In this document: piece by piece, positions 10,950-20,243 of the stretch
Position numbering within the stretch: position 1 is the first letter of the stretch
Layout: the number at the start of each line of letters is the position of its first letter
DNA from: Gryganskiella cystojenkinii
Lineage: Eukaryota > Mortierellomycota > Mortierellomycetes > Mortierellales > Mortierellaceae
Length of the DNA stretch: 31,443 nt
Assembly (NCBI GenBank): GCA_015852425.1
Contig: JAAAIG010000362.1
Location: 4,445-35,887 of the forward strand
Reading direction: 5' to 3'
Made by a program: the position numbers and the translations under genes
The notes under the pieces: model-generated
The model's database searches: none
Seen by the model: the letters and a program-made list of their open reading frames with translations, nothing else
What the model was told of the DNA's origin: nothing

Positions 10950-12506
10950 TCAAGGCTGCTGCACTTGAGCTGGAGGCTGTTCTTGGCTCTGGTAAGAGGG
11001 GGGTCGTTGAAGAGTCATGTTTGATCGCAATTGCTCCACATGGCCAAAGGCGAGATCCTGCAGTAGATTCCAGTGCTGACCACAGAGATCGTAGTGAGTC
11101 CGTCGTCCATCCTGAGTGCATCGTTTGTGCTGGTCCTGTCGTTTCTTTCTACTGCCTCCATCAACCAGCAGCTTCTCCTTGTCGCTGTCATAACCGAAGC
11201 CTCGGACGAACCAACATCTGACCGACTGGCGTTGATGAAGACTCAGTGACAAGCTTGACCAATCGACGACGACGCTGTCATCCGCCAATACATTGGTAGA
11301 CGAATTTGCTGCTGGCGAGGACAACAATGGAGATGCGACGGACAATTGACGCTGTTGTTCAGCAACATCAGTAGAGGCTTTTGCTATCGCAGCTGCAGTG
11401 AAGGATCGAGTAATGGCTGCAGCGGTCTTGAACGCGGCTTTGGATCGCTCCAGCTGCTCCCGCGCCTTAAAGACAGACTGCTGGGCCTGAAGGGCCGCCT
11501 TTTCAGCGTTTGCCAGGCGGATTCGTACACGCTCCTCGCGGTCTTGGGTCAACGGCATGGATGACGCCGCTCCTTTACCACGACGCCTTGCTCCTCTCTT
11601 TCCGTAAGGCTTGCGTCCTCCTTGTCGCTGCTGCTGTTGATCCTGAACATCCACCGCTACATTATCCATGACAGCTGCAGCATGAGGGGTGTTTGTGGTT
11701 ATAACAACATTCGAGGTCAAAGCTGCAGCTCCTCGTTGTTTCATCTCCAACAAAGCGACAGGCTTTACGGCATTAACAGACAGGACGGAGGCTCTGTTAT
11801 CGAGGAGAGAAGTAGGAGAGGACATCGAAGAAGAGGAAAGTTGCTCTGTTGCAGCGATGAGTGGAGATGTAGAGGTGTTGTGATTATCTCCATTATCGCC
11901 GATCACTTTTGGCACTGATAAAGAGGATATTTCGAGCGAAGCAAAAGCCGTGATGGCTGAGGAGGTGGAGGACGAAGTTGAAGGCATGTCCGAGGTCAGT
12001 GAAGCCAAGGCGTGTCCAGTTGAGGTAATGGACCTTGTCATGGGTCTATGCATCGATGTTGCTGATGCTGACACTGATACTGATGCCGGTTGGTCTTGGT
12101 GTCGATGCTGTTCTTGTTCTTGCTCGCGTAAAATTTCGGACTCATCAGACTGCGCATTCAAGGTCTCCGGAAAGACTGTTTGACCCTCGTTAGTTGGAGA
12201 TCGAGGCGACGCAGACTCTGACGGGCAAGAGTAGAGCGAAGAATCGGTAGAACTCGAAGGCGAAGATATTCCCAAAGAACGGGTCGCGATACGGGGCAGC
12301 ATGATTAGCTCAAACTCCTCGTCACTTGAACGGTCATCCGCAGGGTCGTTGTGGTCATCACGCTCGCTGCTCTGGTGGGGTGAAACTGCGGCAGATGTGG
12401 TGGTAGACGAGAAGGAAGAAGTAGAGTGGACAGAGAAGGTATCCCAGTTGAGCTCACTGCTGTGCGGCTGCTGTTCTTGTGGATCCTTTGGGCTAGTTGA
12501 GTCCAT
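10950..12506 (-). CDS. Unknown low-complexity protein with a conserved-looking C-terminal region
   Basis: A single 518-residue frame with ATG at 12506. Residues 1-230 are Ser/Thr-rich and disordered-looking. SSDEEFELIMLP at 60-71 fits an acidic AIM/LIR-like pattern (F65-x-x-I68). A glycine/arginine patch (GRKPYGKRGARRRGKG) lies near 300 and could be a nuclear-localisation or nucleic-acid contact. An alanine-rich amphipathic helix or coiled coil spans about 320-385. Near the C-terminus (about 415-490) the sequence becomes ordered-looking, with CWFVRGFGYDSD, CTQDG and THYDLCGQHWNLL, suggesting a small unnamed domain with Cys and His residues. No signal peptide or membrane segment. It is divergently transcribed from MRC1 over 625 bases. 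I do not recognise the family. Confidence 0.75.
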   Translation of the reverse strand: MDSTSPKDPQEQQPHSSELNWDTFSVHSTSSFSSTTTSAAVSPHQSSERDDHNDPADDRSSDEEFELIMLPRIATRSLGISSPSSSTDSSLYSCPSESASPRSPTNEGQTVFPETLNAQSDESEILREQEQEQHRHQDQPASVSVSASATSMHRPMTRSITSTGHALASLTSDMPSTSSSTSSAITAFASLEISSLSVPKVIGDNGDNHNTSTSPLIAATEQLSSSSMSSPTSLLDNRASVLSVNAVKPVALLEMKQRGAAALTSNVVITTNTPHAAAVMDNVAVDVQDQQQQRQGGRKPYGKRGARRRGKGAASSMPLTQDREERVRIRLANAEKAALQAQQSVFKAREQLERSKAAFKTAAAITRSFTAAAIAKASTDVAEQQRQLSVASPLLSSPAANSSTNVLADDSVVVDWSSLSLSLHQRQSVRCWFVRGFGYDSDKEKLLVDGGSRKKRQDQHKRCTQDGRRTHYDLCGQHWNLLQDLAFGHVEQLRSNMTLQRPPSYQSQEQPPAQVQQP

Positions 12507-13131
12507 GATGTGTTGTTGATTCCTCGTTTGGCGAGAGGAGGAAGGAAAAGTGAGTAGGAGAGTAAGTCAGTGAGTGAGTGAGTATGTATCCGTGAGTAAG
12601 TGACTGCGTGGGTCAGCGTGTGGGTGGATGTGTGCGAAAATGGAAGGGAAAGGAAGCAGGAAAAGAAAAAAGAAAAAAAAAAGGAGAAAAGAAAATAATA
12701 AAGGGGAGGACCAAAAAAAGAGACGACAGAAGGAAAGCACGCGCCTTATTGTGACTGGCTGAGACGCGCGATGACTGGCGCTTTCAACAGGGTCTGTCCA
12801 CCTTTGGCAACGAATTCGTTTGCCAAGACCTTTTGGTTTTCTTTTTTTGGTTTTTTTTTTGGGGAGGGAGTGAGGACAGACAAGAACCTGGATAGAAGAA
12901 GCATTACCTAGTGGTGATTCAAATGGAAACACACTTTTATGTGGGTAGGAAGGAGAAGATCGAAAAAAAAAAAAAAGACGCGACAAAAAGGGGGATGAAA
13001 ACAACAACACAGTCACGAAATCACAAAACAAACAAGAAAGAGTCGCGCGTCTCCTTTCGCCATCACCTTTCGCCCATCTCTCTGTCTCCCTTTCTCGCTA
13101 TCTCTCTCTATCTAACGGCAACAAATATAAC
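12507..13131. promoter_or_regulatory. Divergent promoter with four ACGCG-core (MCB/MBF-like) sites
   Basis: ACGCGC lies at 12739-12744 and 12764-12769 and ACGCGA at 12978-12983; the inverse GCGCGT lies at 13045-13050. TTTCGC occurs twice more close to the MRC1 start (about 13055-13072). ACGCGN is the core bound by MBF in yeasts and controls G1/S genes. MRC1 is a DNA-replication gene, so the match is biologically sensible. Purine-rich runs (A14 near 12963) and GTGAGTGA repeats near 12566-12600 fill the remainder. Confidence 0.5.
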
Positions 13132-16100
13132 ATGGCCAACGGGATGGACAAAAGCCTCATGGCTCTCATGGGCATCGAAGATAGCTCTCCCTCCACAGAC
13201 GACGGTCTCGTCAACCAAAATACTCTCGACTCACAGTCTCAGGACATGCCTAGCTTCTTTGACAATAGCAATGAGGAAGACGAGGAAGAGGAAGAGCCAA
13301 TGTCCGACCTCGACAGCGACACATTTAATCTCCAAGCGAAACCATCTCCCTCCAAACCCTCCTCGAACAATGTCTCCTCCACGTACTCAATGCGGATACA
13401 CGAACCTGGACCCCGCTTGCCCTTCTCCGGCTCAGGTACCAGCGACCATGACATAATATCCTCACCTTCACCAATCTCAAAACCGCCAAGGGCCAGTTCC
13501 TCTTCTCTCTTTGCGAGGCCATCCTCGCCCTTGGACAATCCCTTCGAACGACCCTCAAACTCGGGCATGATTCGGAAACAAAAAGCCTCCAAGAAGGGTA
13601 AAGAAAAGTCTGCAGGACCCATGGACTTCATGTTCAGTCCAACCCTCGGTCCAAGAAAAACAATCCGCAAGCAAAAATCCTCCCCTCCGCCACTCATGTC
13701 AACGCACGCAGCACCACAGGAACCGACGTCGGTTCCATCAAGAGATAATCCATTCGTCACTCAATCACCACCGTTGCTCCCCTCGAACGTAGCCGCGGAT
13801 GGAATGAGGTCTCCCCTGTCTTCGTTTGTGCTTAGGTCACGTCGTATGGATATCTCGGGCGACAGCGATTCAGATATTAGTCCTTTTGAAGAGGACGACT
13901 CTACTCTGGGTTTCCCTGATCAGCGAAACGTATACCTGAACGCCTCTTTTTCCTTGGATACCAGCCTGAGCACGAACCTAAGCATCAGCGACGCTGCGTC
14001 TGCATGTACATCTAAATCTGGTTCGGGATCGGAATCGGCAACAAGAATCGCCTCTCTTGACCACGACGATTCTTCCCCGTCTCATTCTGTGTCCGTTGCA
14101 GCCGCCGAGGACCAAGAAATGCAGCAAGTTAAAGAGCGCACACCCAAACCAACTCAATTATCAAAAAAGCAACAGCTCGAGGAGATCAAGGAACGCGAGC
14201 GATTACTTCGACTTGGTGGAACTAACTTAAAGCCGACTGTGAACAAGAAACTCACGCTTCAGGATCTTATGGAAGAAACCCGCGCAAAGCAGTACGTCAT
14301 TGCGAAAATATCGCTCTCAGGCTCAAAGTTGACGGTACTGCACCATGGAAGTAACGATTTTTTTTTTCTTTTTTTATATGCTGTTATCCTTCCCTATGAA
14401 TAGACGTCTCAAGCAGAAACAATCCAAGCCCCGGCCAACTACCGTCTCGCTCACGGACTCTGAAGATGAGGAACTTGACGCAAAGCTGGAACAGGAGCAA
14501 TGGAAACTCAGAATATCACGTACCCTACTCGATATGCGAATGCCTAAGGAGAAACGGGTTGCAATCTCCAAAAAATTGGATACCAGTATTACACCCGAGC
14601 AACGATTAGAAGTCGAACGATCTCTGCAATTGACCATGTCGCCGCTGTCGAGCAAAATCCAGCACCTGAGTCTGCTGGGAGGATCTCCCCAAAAGCCAAA
14701 AGCTCCCATGTTCGCAGCTCTTACCGCCTCCGTCCAGACGTCGCCTACGAAGTCAAGCACAGTGACCAGCGTCAGCGAATTCAACAAACGAATGAAGCGA
14801 AAGATGGCCAAGCAGAACTTGCAGCACCGCAGAAACTTAGAGCAAGAGGCTAGGAAAGTCGGAACATGGAAGTCGCCAGAAGACTATGCCGCAGAGCAAC
14901 TGAAGAACGAAGAAAACAGGAACCGAGGGCTTGATCCAGACGAGGAGGGCAACAATGTAGATGGAACAGCAGCGGCCCGTATTCCTGGCGATATCGACGA
15001 TGAGGATAATGAGGAGGACCAAGACTATGACCCGATGGCCGGATTTGATGAGGAAGAGCGTCTGGTCGAGCCCAAGAAAGCAGATGCAAACCAGAGCGAC
15101 GATAATGAGATCCCCTCTGGTGAATCAGGGGACGATGACTCTGGTAATGAGCAGGAAGGGAGCGGGGACGACGGTGAGGATGAGGATGAGGAGGATAGCG
15201 ATGATGTTGATAGCGCGAGTGAGGATGATGGCATGGAGGACTGTGAAGAAACACGACCTGTCAAAGTCAAGCGTGCAGTCAATAGGAAAAAGACGGTCAT
15301 TGACGATGATGACGTTGATGTCAAGATCGTTCTTGTTGATCGCAGTCAGGCCCAGGCAGCTTCAGAAAGTGAAAAGGATGCTAGCGGTGAATCTGAGGCT
15401 GCTGGAAGTGGTAGCGGTGAAGACGATGATGACAACGGTGACATCTCTGATCTGGACGATGACATGGATACCGGAGATGGTGGTACGCAAGGATTCGGAG
15501 CCTTTTTCGAGTCCAGTTATAACCCCAACCGTGCCACCAATTCCATGAATGACACCGAGGATAAATTCGGACGAGTGAGGACCATGCCATCCATCTCTGC
15601 CAGGTCATTTACTGCGAATGCATCTCAGGATGGTGATCAGGACTCGGGTGATCTTTCTGGAGCAATTGATTTCCTGTCTGGGGGGTTTCTTTCTGCAACA
15701 CCGGCACGCAACGAGCTGATTCCTCGAACAGCAGGATCTCAAGAGTTCCCTGATGAGTCAAGTCTCATTATTGAGGAGGATGTCGAGGACCTTCTTGGAG
15801 GGCAAGCATACACGCCTTCATTGGGTGGCTTTATTCCGTCCTCTTCATTTCTCGCAGATGGTTCGAGGAACGCCTTTGATCTACTTTCCAGAAAGCCTCC
15901 GGTCGCCAAGAACAGTCTGGAACCTGTGGAACAAGTAGGCCGCCGAAGATTAGTCAAACAGCAGCCCAAGCATGTCATTGCTAAAGGAGAAAAATCCGCG
16001 TATATCGAATACGAAGCCGAGGAAGAGGAAGACGAGTTCATGGGCATGGGAGGAATCGATTATGAGTCGGACAACCCGGATAATGACGACTACGACCTAG

Positions 16101-17643
16101 GCGATGGAATGATCGACAGTAGTACCAATCTTGACGGTCGAGGTGTTGAGGATGTTCGCAAGTTACACATGTAAGGATTCTTCTTGTGTTTTCACTTCAC
16201 CAATTGATGCATTATATCACCTCATCTAACTCTTTTATTTCCTGTGTAATCGTTGCTTAGGCAACACGAGCAAGATCAGCACAACAAGGAAATCTCGGAT
16301 CTGGTGCATGGCATTGCAGCCGGTTCTCTATGGAAGCGTCGCAACGGTCAGATGGATGACCTGGATCTTTTCGATGAAGAGGATATGGACGGACGGTTCA
16401 GGCGGAAAAAAAAACTCAAGGTGTCGGAAAAATTTGAGAAGCTTGGTAAGTGTTGTATCAGTGACAGGTGAAAAAATGTGATCGAGTACGTGTCTATATT
16501 TGTCTTACAAGTCGTTTTAATTCATATTTAGCTGATAATCCGGCAACAGCTGCGTTTGCAAGGGCGTTCAAGAAGAATGTCGATGATGACCAATTGGTGT
16601 TCTTGAGCGACGTGGATGAGACGGATTCTGAGGCAGAGTCGGCCAGGAAGAAAAATAAGAACAAGCACAGGAAGGCTGAAAGAATGGGAGGAACCCAAGG
16701 TGACCTGGAGCTTCTTGCGTCTGGCGAAGGCGAGTGTATTGCCATTAATGAGAACGACTACGAAGAGGAGGAAGAAGAAGAAGAGGATGAGGTCCTCAAT
16801 ACGGACAAGCGCAAAGCAAGACTCCGGGAAGCTCGGTTACAGCAAGAAGGCTCTCTCAATCAAGAAGATGTTCAAGAGGAGTCATTGGTTGTTGGTTCTA
16901 TTGCGGCTATGACACGGGCGCAGGTTCTGCCCTTTGGACCGTCAGAGGTCAGTTCAGACGTCGAAACTCTATCCGTATCAAGCAAATCAAGCGTGGTCAT
17001 CGCTCCGGTGGATGAGCTCAAGGAGGCTTTGCGGCGCAACATGGTCATTCGGAGCATCATGGATGGTGTTGATGATCCTCTCATGACCGTAGATCCTGAT
17101 GATGAAAGGCAACCTTTACCCTCGAGTCAAATCCAGTCCTCAAAGTCTTCATTCAGCATAATGGATCGTATTCGCATCAATGATGCTTCTTCTGTCGTTG
17201 AAGGCTTGACAACCACGAACTCAAGCACCACCTCTGGTAACACTGCAGGGTTTGCGAACGAGGCAGTCGTGGATGTGACGGCGATTGCAAGACCTAGGAT
17301 GTTGGTCCGTCAAAGCTCGTCCTTCCTCTCGGAGGAACGCCGAACCCAGTTCTTGAGCACGGTAGGAGAAGAGTCCAGAGGAGGTAATGCCGGTACACGA
17401 GTGGTCAAGGAGGTAAATCGTCGCGGAATGGCCTTTGCGACTAGCAAGACTGCACCGGATACCGTATCCTCATCTTCGCTATCATCGGTCTCGTCGTCGG
17501 CAAGAGGTTCTTCTCGGTCATCAGCTATCAAGAATACAGCCACCAGGGGCTTGAGTGCGTCGGGAACGGGATCTGTCGGAGGACAGGGAGCGAATCGCTT
17601 ACTTAAGATACTGTCCGCGCGCGAAAAAGACGAGAGCCTGTAA
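13132..17643 (+). CDS. MRC1: DNA replication checkpoint mediator MRC1/claspin (4 exons)
   Basis: Exons: 13132-14291, 14404-16170, 16261-16445, 16532-17643. They give 1407 residues in a continuous frame, similar in size to yeast Mrc1 and human claspin. Most of the protein is disordered: Ser/Pro-rich at the N-terminus and very acidic at about 586-746. The diagnostic part is about 905-1050, the MRC1-like domain: AYIEYEAEEEEDEFMGMGG, then a run of acidic residues, then DLVHGIAAGSLWKRRNG, DDLDLFDEEDMDGRFRRKKK and AFARAFKK. About a dozen SQ/TQ dipeptides fit phosphorylation by ATR/Mec1-type kinases. The family travels with the replisome (CMG-Tof1-Csm3), supports fork speed and relays the checkpoint to Rad53/Cds1. 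An AATAAA lies near 17710 for 3' processing. The promoter carries MCB-like sites. Confidence 0.88.
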
Positions 17644-17887
17644 GACCGTTCTCGGATTCACACATACATTCATATCTTTCACATGCACTTTCCCTCTTAC
17701 CCTCAATCTAATAAATGTAATTCTAGCGATCCATCCAGGTCATGGGTATTTTAATCCTAGCCCTTATTTATTTGTTTTTTATCGTAAAGATCCGGCTGGA
17801 ACTAAAAATAACATGCTTGTGCACTGCAGTCCTCGTCTCAAGCTCCTACATTCGAGCTCCTCTTCCCAAGATAGATATACCTGCACT

Positions 17888-17975
17888 CATTGTTTCATAA
17901 CCCACAACCTCATGCGCCGCATCCGGAGACGCACTCAAGTGGCCTTTTGTGCTCGATGTGTCAACTTATTAGCCG
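17888..17975. repeat. Dispersed short repeat, copy 1
   Basis: Bases 17888-17916 match 31226-31254 at 25 of 29 positions in the same orientation. A second shared block, AACTTATTRGC, follows in both (17963-17973 and 31277-31287), but the spacing is longer here. Read on the minus strand, the 29-base block looks like GAGGYTGTGRGTTATG, faintly resembling a tRNA T-arm. It may be a decayed tRNA-derived SINE or another old mobile element. Confidence 0.4.
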
Positions 17976-18024
17976 AGACTCTTGACTAGGAAGTACCTGG
18001 CCGCACCGATCCTTTCCCTGACGT

Positions 18025-18772
18025 TTAACGTCCTTGGTATAAGTTGAGTATTTGCTCGTCCGCGATCTTGAAAGCCTCTCTATCATCTGTAACAACCGCT
18101 GCTCGTGATCGTTCCTGGTAAAAACTGTTGCGATCATCACTGCTACGTCCGTGGGCGTCAACACCAGAGTTCCCATTCCCAGCACGTTTGCTCACAGCGC
18201 TGATTCCAACAGCCTTTTCACATTCCACAACGCGCGCTCTGGATGCTTGCTCGTCCGTACTCCTCGGTACATGATAAGAACCGGTGGGCCATAATAGCCT
18301 TGGCTTGTTCAATATAAATTCTAAATCTTGTCCGCAAGGTTGGCCGGTGCCAGTCCCATGATCGAGAATGATTCCTCCTCGCTGTCCTCTTCCTGGCTTG
18401 GGCTTTGAAAGTCTCGACTCCACCTCGATTTCTTCGTCAACATCAAAAATGGGGTTTTGCTTGGCTTGACTAGCTTATGGAGCTTGATTTTGACCTAGCC
18501 GTCTTCTGTGATTTCTTCCTCGCCAAATATCTCGCCGTCGCAGATGGTCCTAACCCCGTCCTCGAATTCTTGTAGAAGTGCGAGACCGCCTCCGGGTCGA
18601 TTTTTTTTTCAGTGCCGTAGCTGGCAGAGATCGTCTTTGACGGTTTGATCTTGGAAAATCGCGTGGCAAAGAAGACTCGTGTAATTTTCTGGGTCCACGT
18701 TTCAAGCAACCCCACGCACACGAGACCTACCTGTAAGCGAAAAGACCATGGCAAAAAGAAAACTTGGAGCAA
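18025..18772 (-). pseudogene. Possible decayed coding sequence downstream of tRNA-Arg
   Basis: Minus-strand protein-like segments switch frame. One reads VDPENYTSLLCHAIFQDQ, hits a stop at a nine-base A run, and resumes as LLQEFEDGVRTICDGEIFGE before another stop. A second frame (18423-18025, continuing upstream to about 18465) is open for about 145 codons and begins NPIFDVDEEIEVESRL. The competing frame at 18772-18470 is open but basic and less natural. The pattern suits an old gene with frameshifts, possibly at the homopolymer, or a gene whose introns I cannot place. No family recognised. Confidence 0.3.
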
Positions 18773-18812
18773 GACTTGATGTGAAAGTGTTCACTCACAA
18801 GAGTCGGGGAGC

Positions 18813-18816
18813 AAAA
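18813..18816 (-). terminator. Pol III terminator (T4) of tRNA-Arg
   Basis: TTTT on the minus strand begins directly after the discriminator base A of the tRNA, the standard RNA polymerase III stop signal. Confidence 0.7.
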
Positions 18817-18888
18817 TGATTTACGCAGGGGTCGAACCTGCAATCTCCTGATTCGTAGTCAGACGCCTTTCCATTGGGCCAGCAGACC
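18817..18888 (-). tRNA. tRNA-Arg (anticodon ACG)
   Basis: The 72-base minus-strand sequence folds as a cloverleaf: acceptor GGTCTGC, a short D arm around GCCCAATGGAAAGGC, anticodon stem TCTGA/TCAGG with loop CTACGAA (ACG reads CGU and, with inosine, CGC/CGA), variable AGATT, and T arm GCAGG-TTCGACC-CCTGC. A-box and B-box promoter sequences are internal. The acceptor 3' strand GTAAATC leaves one C-A mismatch at the fourth pair plus two G-U pairs. The second copy at the right edge has GTAGATC, which repairs that mismatch. No intron. Confidence 0.9.
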
Positions 18889-19049
18889 TTTTGAAAGACA
18901 TTTTTTTCGGTTATTGAAGAATCCACGACTCCCGCTTTCGGACCACGTCACGTGAAATGCGATCAATACCCCTTAAGCAAACATCGGTTTTTTTTTTCAC
19001 CTTCACAAAAAAAAGGCCTACAAGACGCGCGAGAAGGCCGTACTGGGAG

Positions 19050-19100
19050 CCACAAAGCACCTACAGACATAGTAAAATAAAGACCGACGGGGGGCTTCGC
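19050..19100. repeat. Direct repeat, copy A of a 50-base pair
   Basis: Matches 19798-19846 in the same orientation, with about nine substitutions and a two-base gap. Shared features are AAGCACCT, CAGACA, AATAAA and the CGGGGGG run. The copies start 748 bases apart, which would suit the ends of a short, degenerate LTR-like element or a repeat family. Confidence 0.6.
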
Positions 19101-19202
19101 CTTTGAGAAGGCTGTAAGCCGAAGGGAATGTTCTGACAGTTACCCTTCAGTTCAGCTACCACGCGCGCGGCAATTGGAGCGATTGGAGGAACAGAAGGCG
19201 TC

Positions 19203-19260
19203 AAAGGCAACCAGAGATCATCAAGACCACAAGAGCAAGGCACAGAGCGGACATGGCCAT
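19203..19260 (-). pseudogene. Possible remnant of a secreted-peptide gene
   Basis: On the minus strand an ATG at 19260 gives MAMSALCLALVVLMISGCL and then a stop. This is a textbook signal-peptide core. In an adjacent frame the sequence continues open, without a stop, through APIAARVVAELKGNCQNIPF. A one-base shift would join them. It may be a broken small secreted protein, but the case rests on one short hydrophobic run. Confidence 0.2.
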
Positions 19261-19608
19261 GGCATGATCAAGACCTCTACCGCGGATTTGCCCAGGTGAG
19301 CCTCGGCAAGCCTATTAAGAACGCTTTCAAGACGGATCGCGACCTCTATGATAGACATATTTATTACCGAAATCGAAGCCTTTGGAAGAGTAAGGATCTG
19401 GAGTGCACGGTGCGAAGCCACATTGTGAGCTGGGAAAGTCTGTTCGGATAACCACCGAGAGAAAAATCGCCCGAGGGACCACCCATGATGAGGAACATGG
19501 AGGTAGCGGTGACGACAACTCAGACTTTTTCCTGCGTAAACGACCCGCACTGACATGACAGCGATACAGACACCACCGACGAGAGAGTGTTGAAAACATA
19601 CCTCGGAC

Positions 19609-19655
19609 AGAAATATTTACACATAATGGAACAAAAGAGAGTAAAATATTTCTGT
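19609..19655. repeat. 11-bp perfect inverted repeat
   Basis: CAGAAATATTT and its exact reverse complement AAATATTTCTG flank a spacer of about 25 bases. It lies between the two 50-base direct repeats. A-T-rich, so weak as a hairpin. Confidence 0.6.
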
Positions 19656-19797
19656 AATATGGAGGACGTCGGTTAATTGACCCGGTGCCAGCAGGATCAC
19701 AAGGAGGTATAGGTTGGTCTCGCCACATGATCAGAGGATATGTAATAACGGATCATCAGGCAGTCTTGCACTGTTTATTTCCTCGCGCATCTGGAAA

Positions 19798-19846
19798 CCA
19801 CCAAGCACCTGCAGACAGAGTATAATAAACATCCGGGGGGACTTGC
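19798..19846. repeat. Direct repeat, copy B of a 50-base pair
   Basis: Partner of 19050-19100; see that entry. The flanking sequences of the two copies do not obviously match beyond this block. Confidence 0.6.
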
Positions 19847-20243
19847 TTTAAAAAGAAGAAGAAAAGGAGAGTGTATGAGATGTCGGGCTTGATATATCCT
19901 CCTTTTCGCTCTCATGAAGAAACTTCGTCGAAAAAATAAAGGAATCTAGTATGTTTATGTCGAAAGCCACGGTACTACCCATCCATGCAATTCAGCAACA
20001 TGATACCTTCAATATCCGACCTCCGAGGATACATTGCAGTCATTTCAATTAAACAAACGAAGCAGAAGACGTGTTGTAAATGATATTCAGTTTTTATTTT
20101 GGAAAATGGTTTTTTACATGAGAAAATTATGGGGTTTACACTCAGGTCTGTGGAGATGAAAAAAGGCGAACAATAAGAGGTGCGTTATGTTACAGTAAGA
20201 TGGGAGAGAAGAGGTAAGAAAAGGACTCCGAGATGGAGTTTTT

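Larger units (their letters stand above)
17644..18816. other. Gene-poor region between MRC1 and tRNA-Arg
   Basis: It holds the MRC1 3' flank, one copy of a short dispersed repeat (17888-17975), and minus-strand protein-like fragments at 18025-18770. No intact gene was found. Confidence 0.5.
18889..20243. other. Gene-poor repeat-containing region
   Basis: About 1.35 kb between the tRNA and the 3' end of the MFS gene. It contains the tRNA 5' flank, a pair of 50-base direct repeats, an 11-bp inverted repeat, and a minus-strand signal-peptide-like fragment near 19203-19260. AAAATAAAA on the minus strand (about 20092-20100) may be the MFS polyadenylation signal. No intact gene was recognised. Confidence 0.5.

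Noticed and set aside
13132..15600. Possible PIP boxes in MRC1 (QDMPSFF and QGFGAFF)
   Set aside because: The spacing between Gln and the aromatic pair is one residue shorter than the PCNA-binding consensus in both, and no hydrophobic residue sits at the required place.
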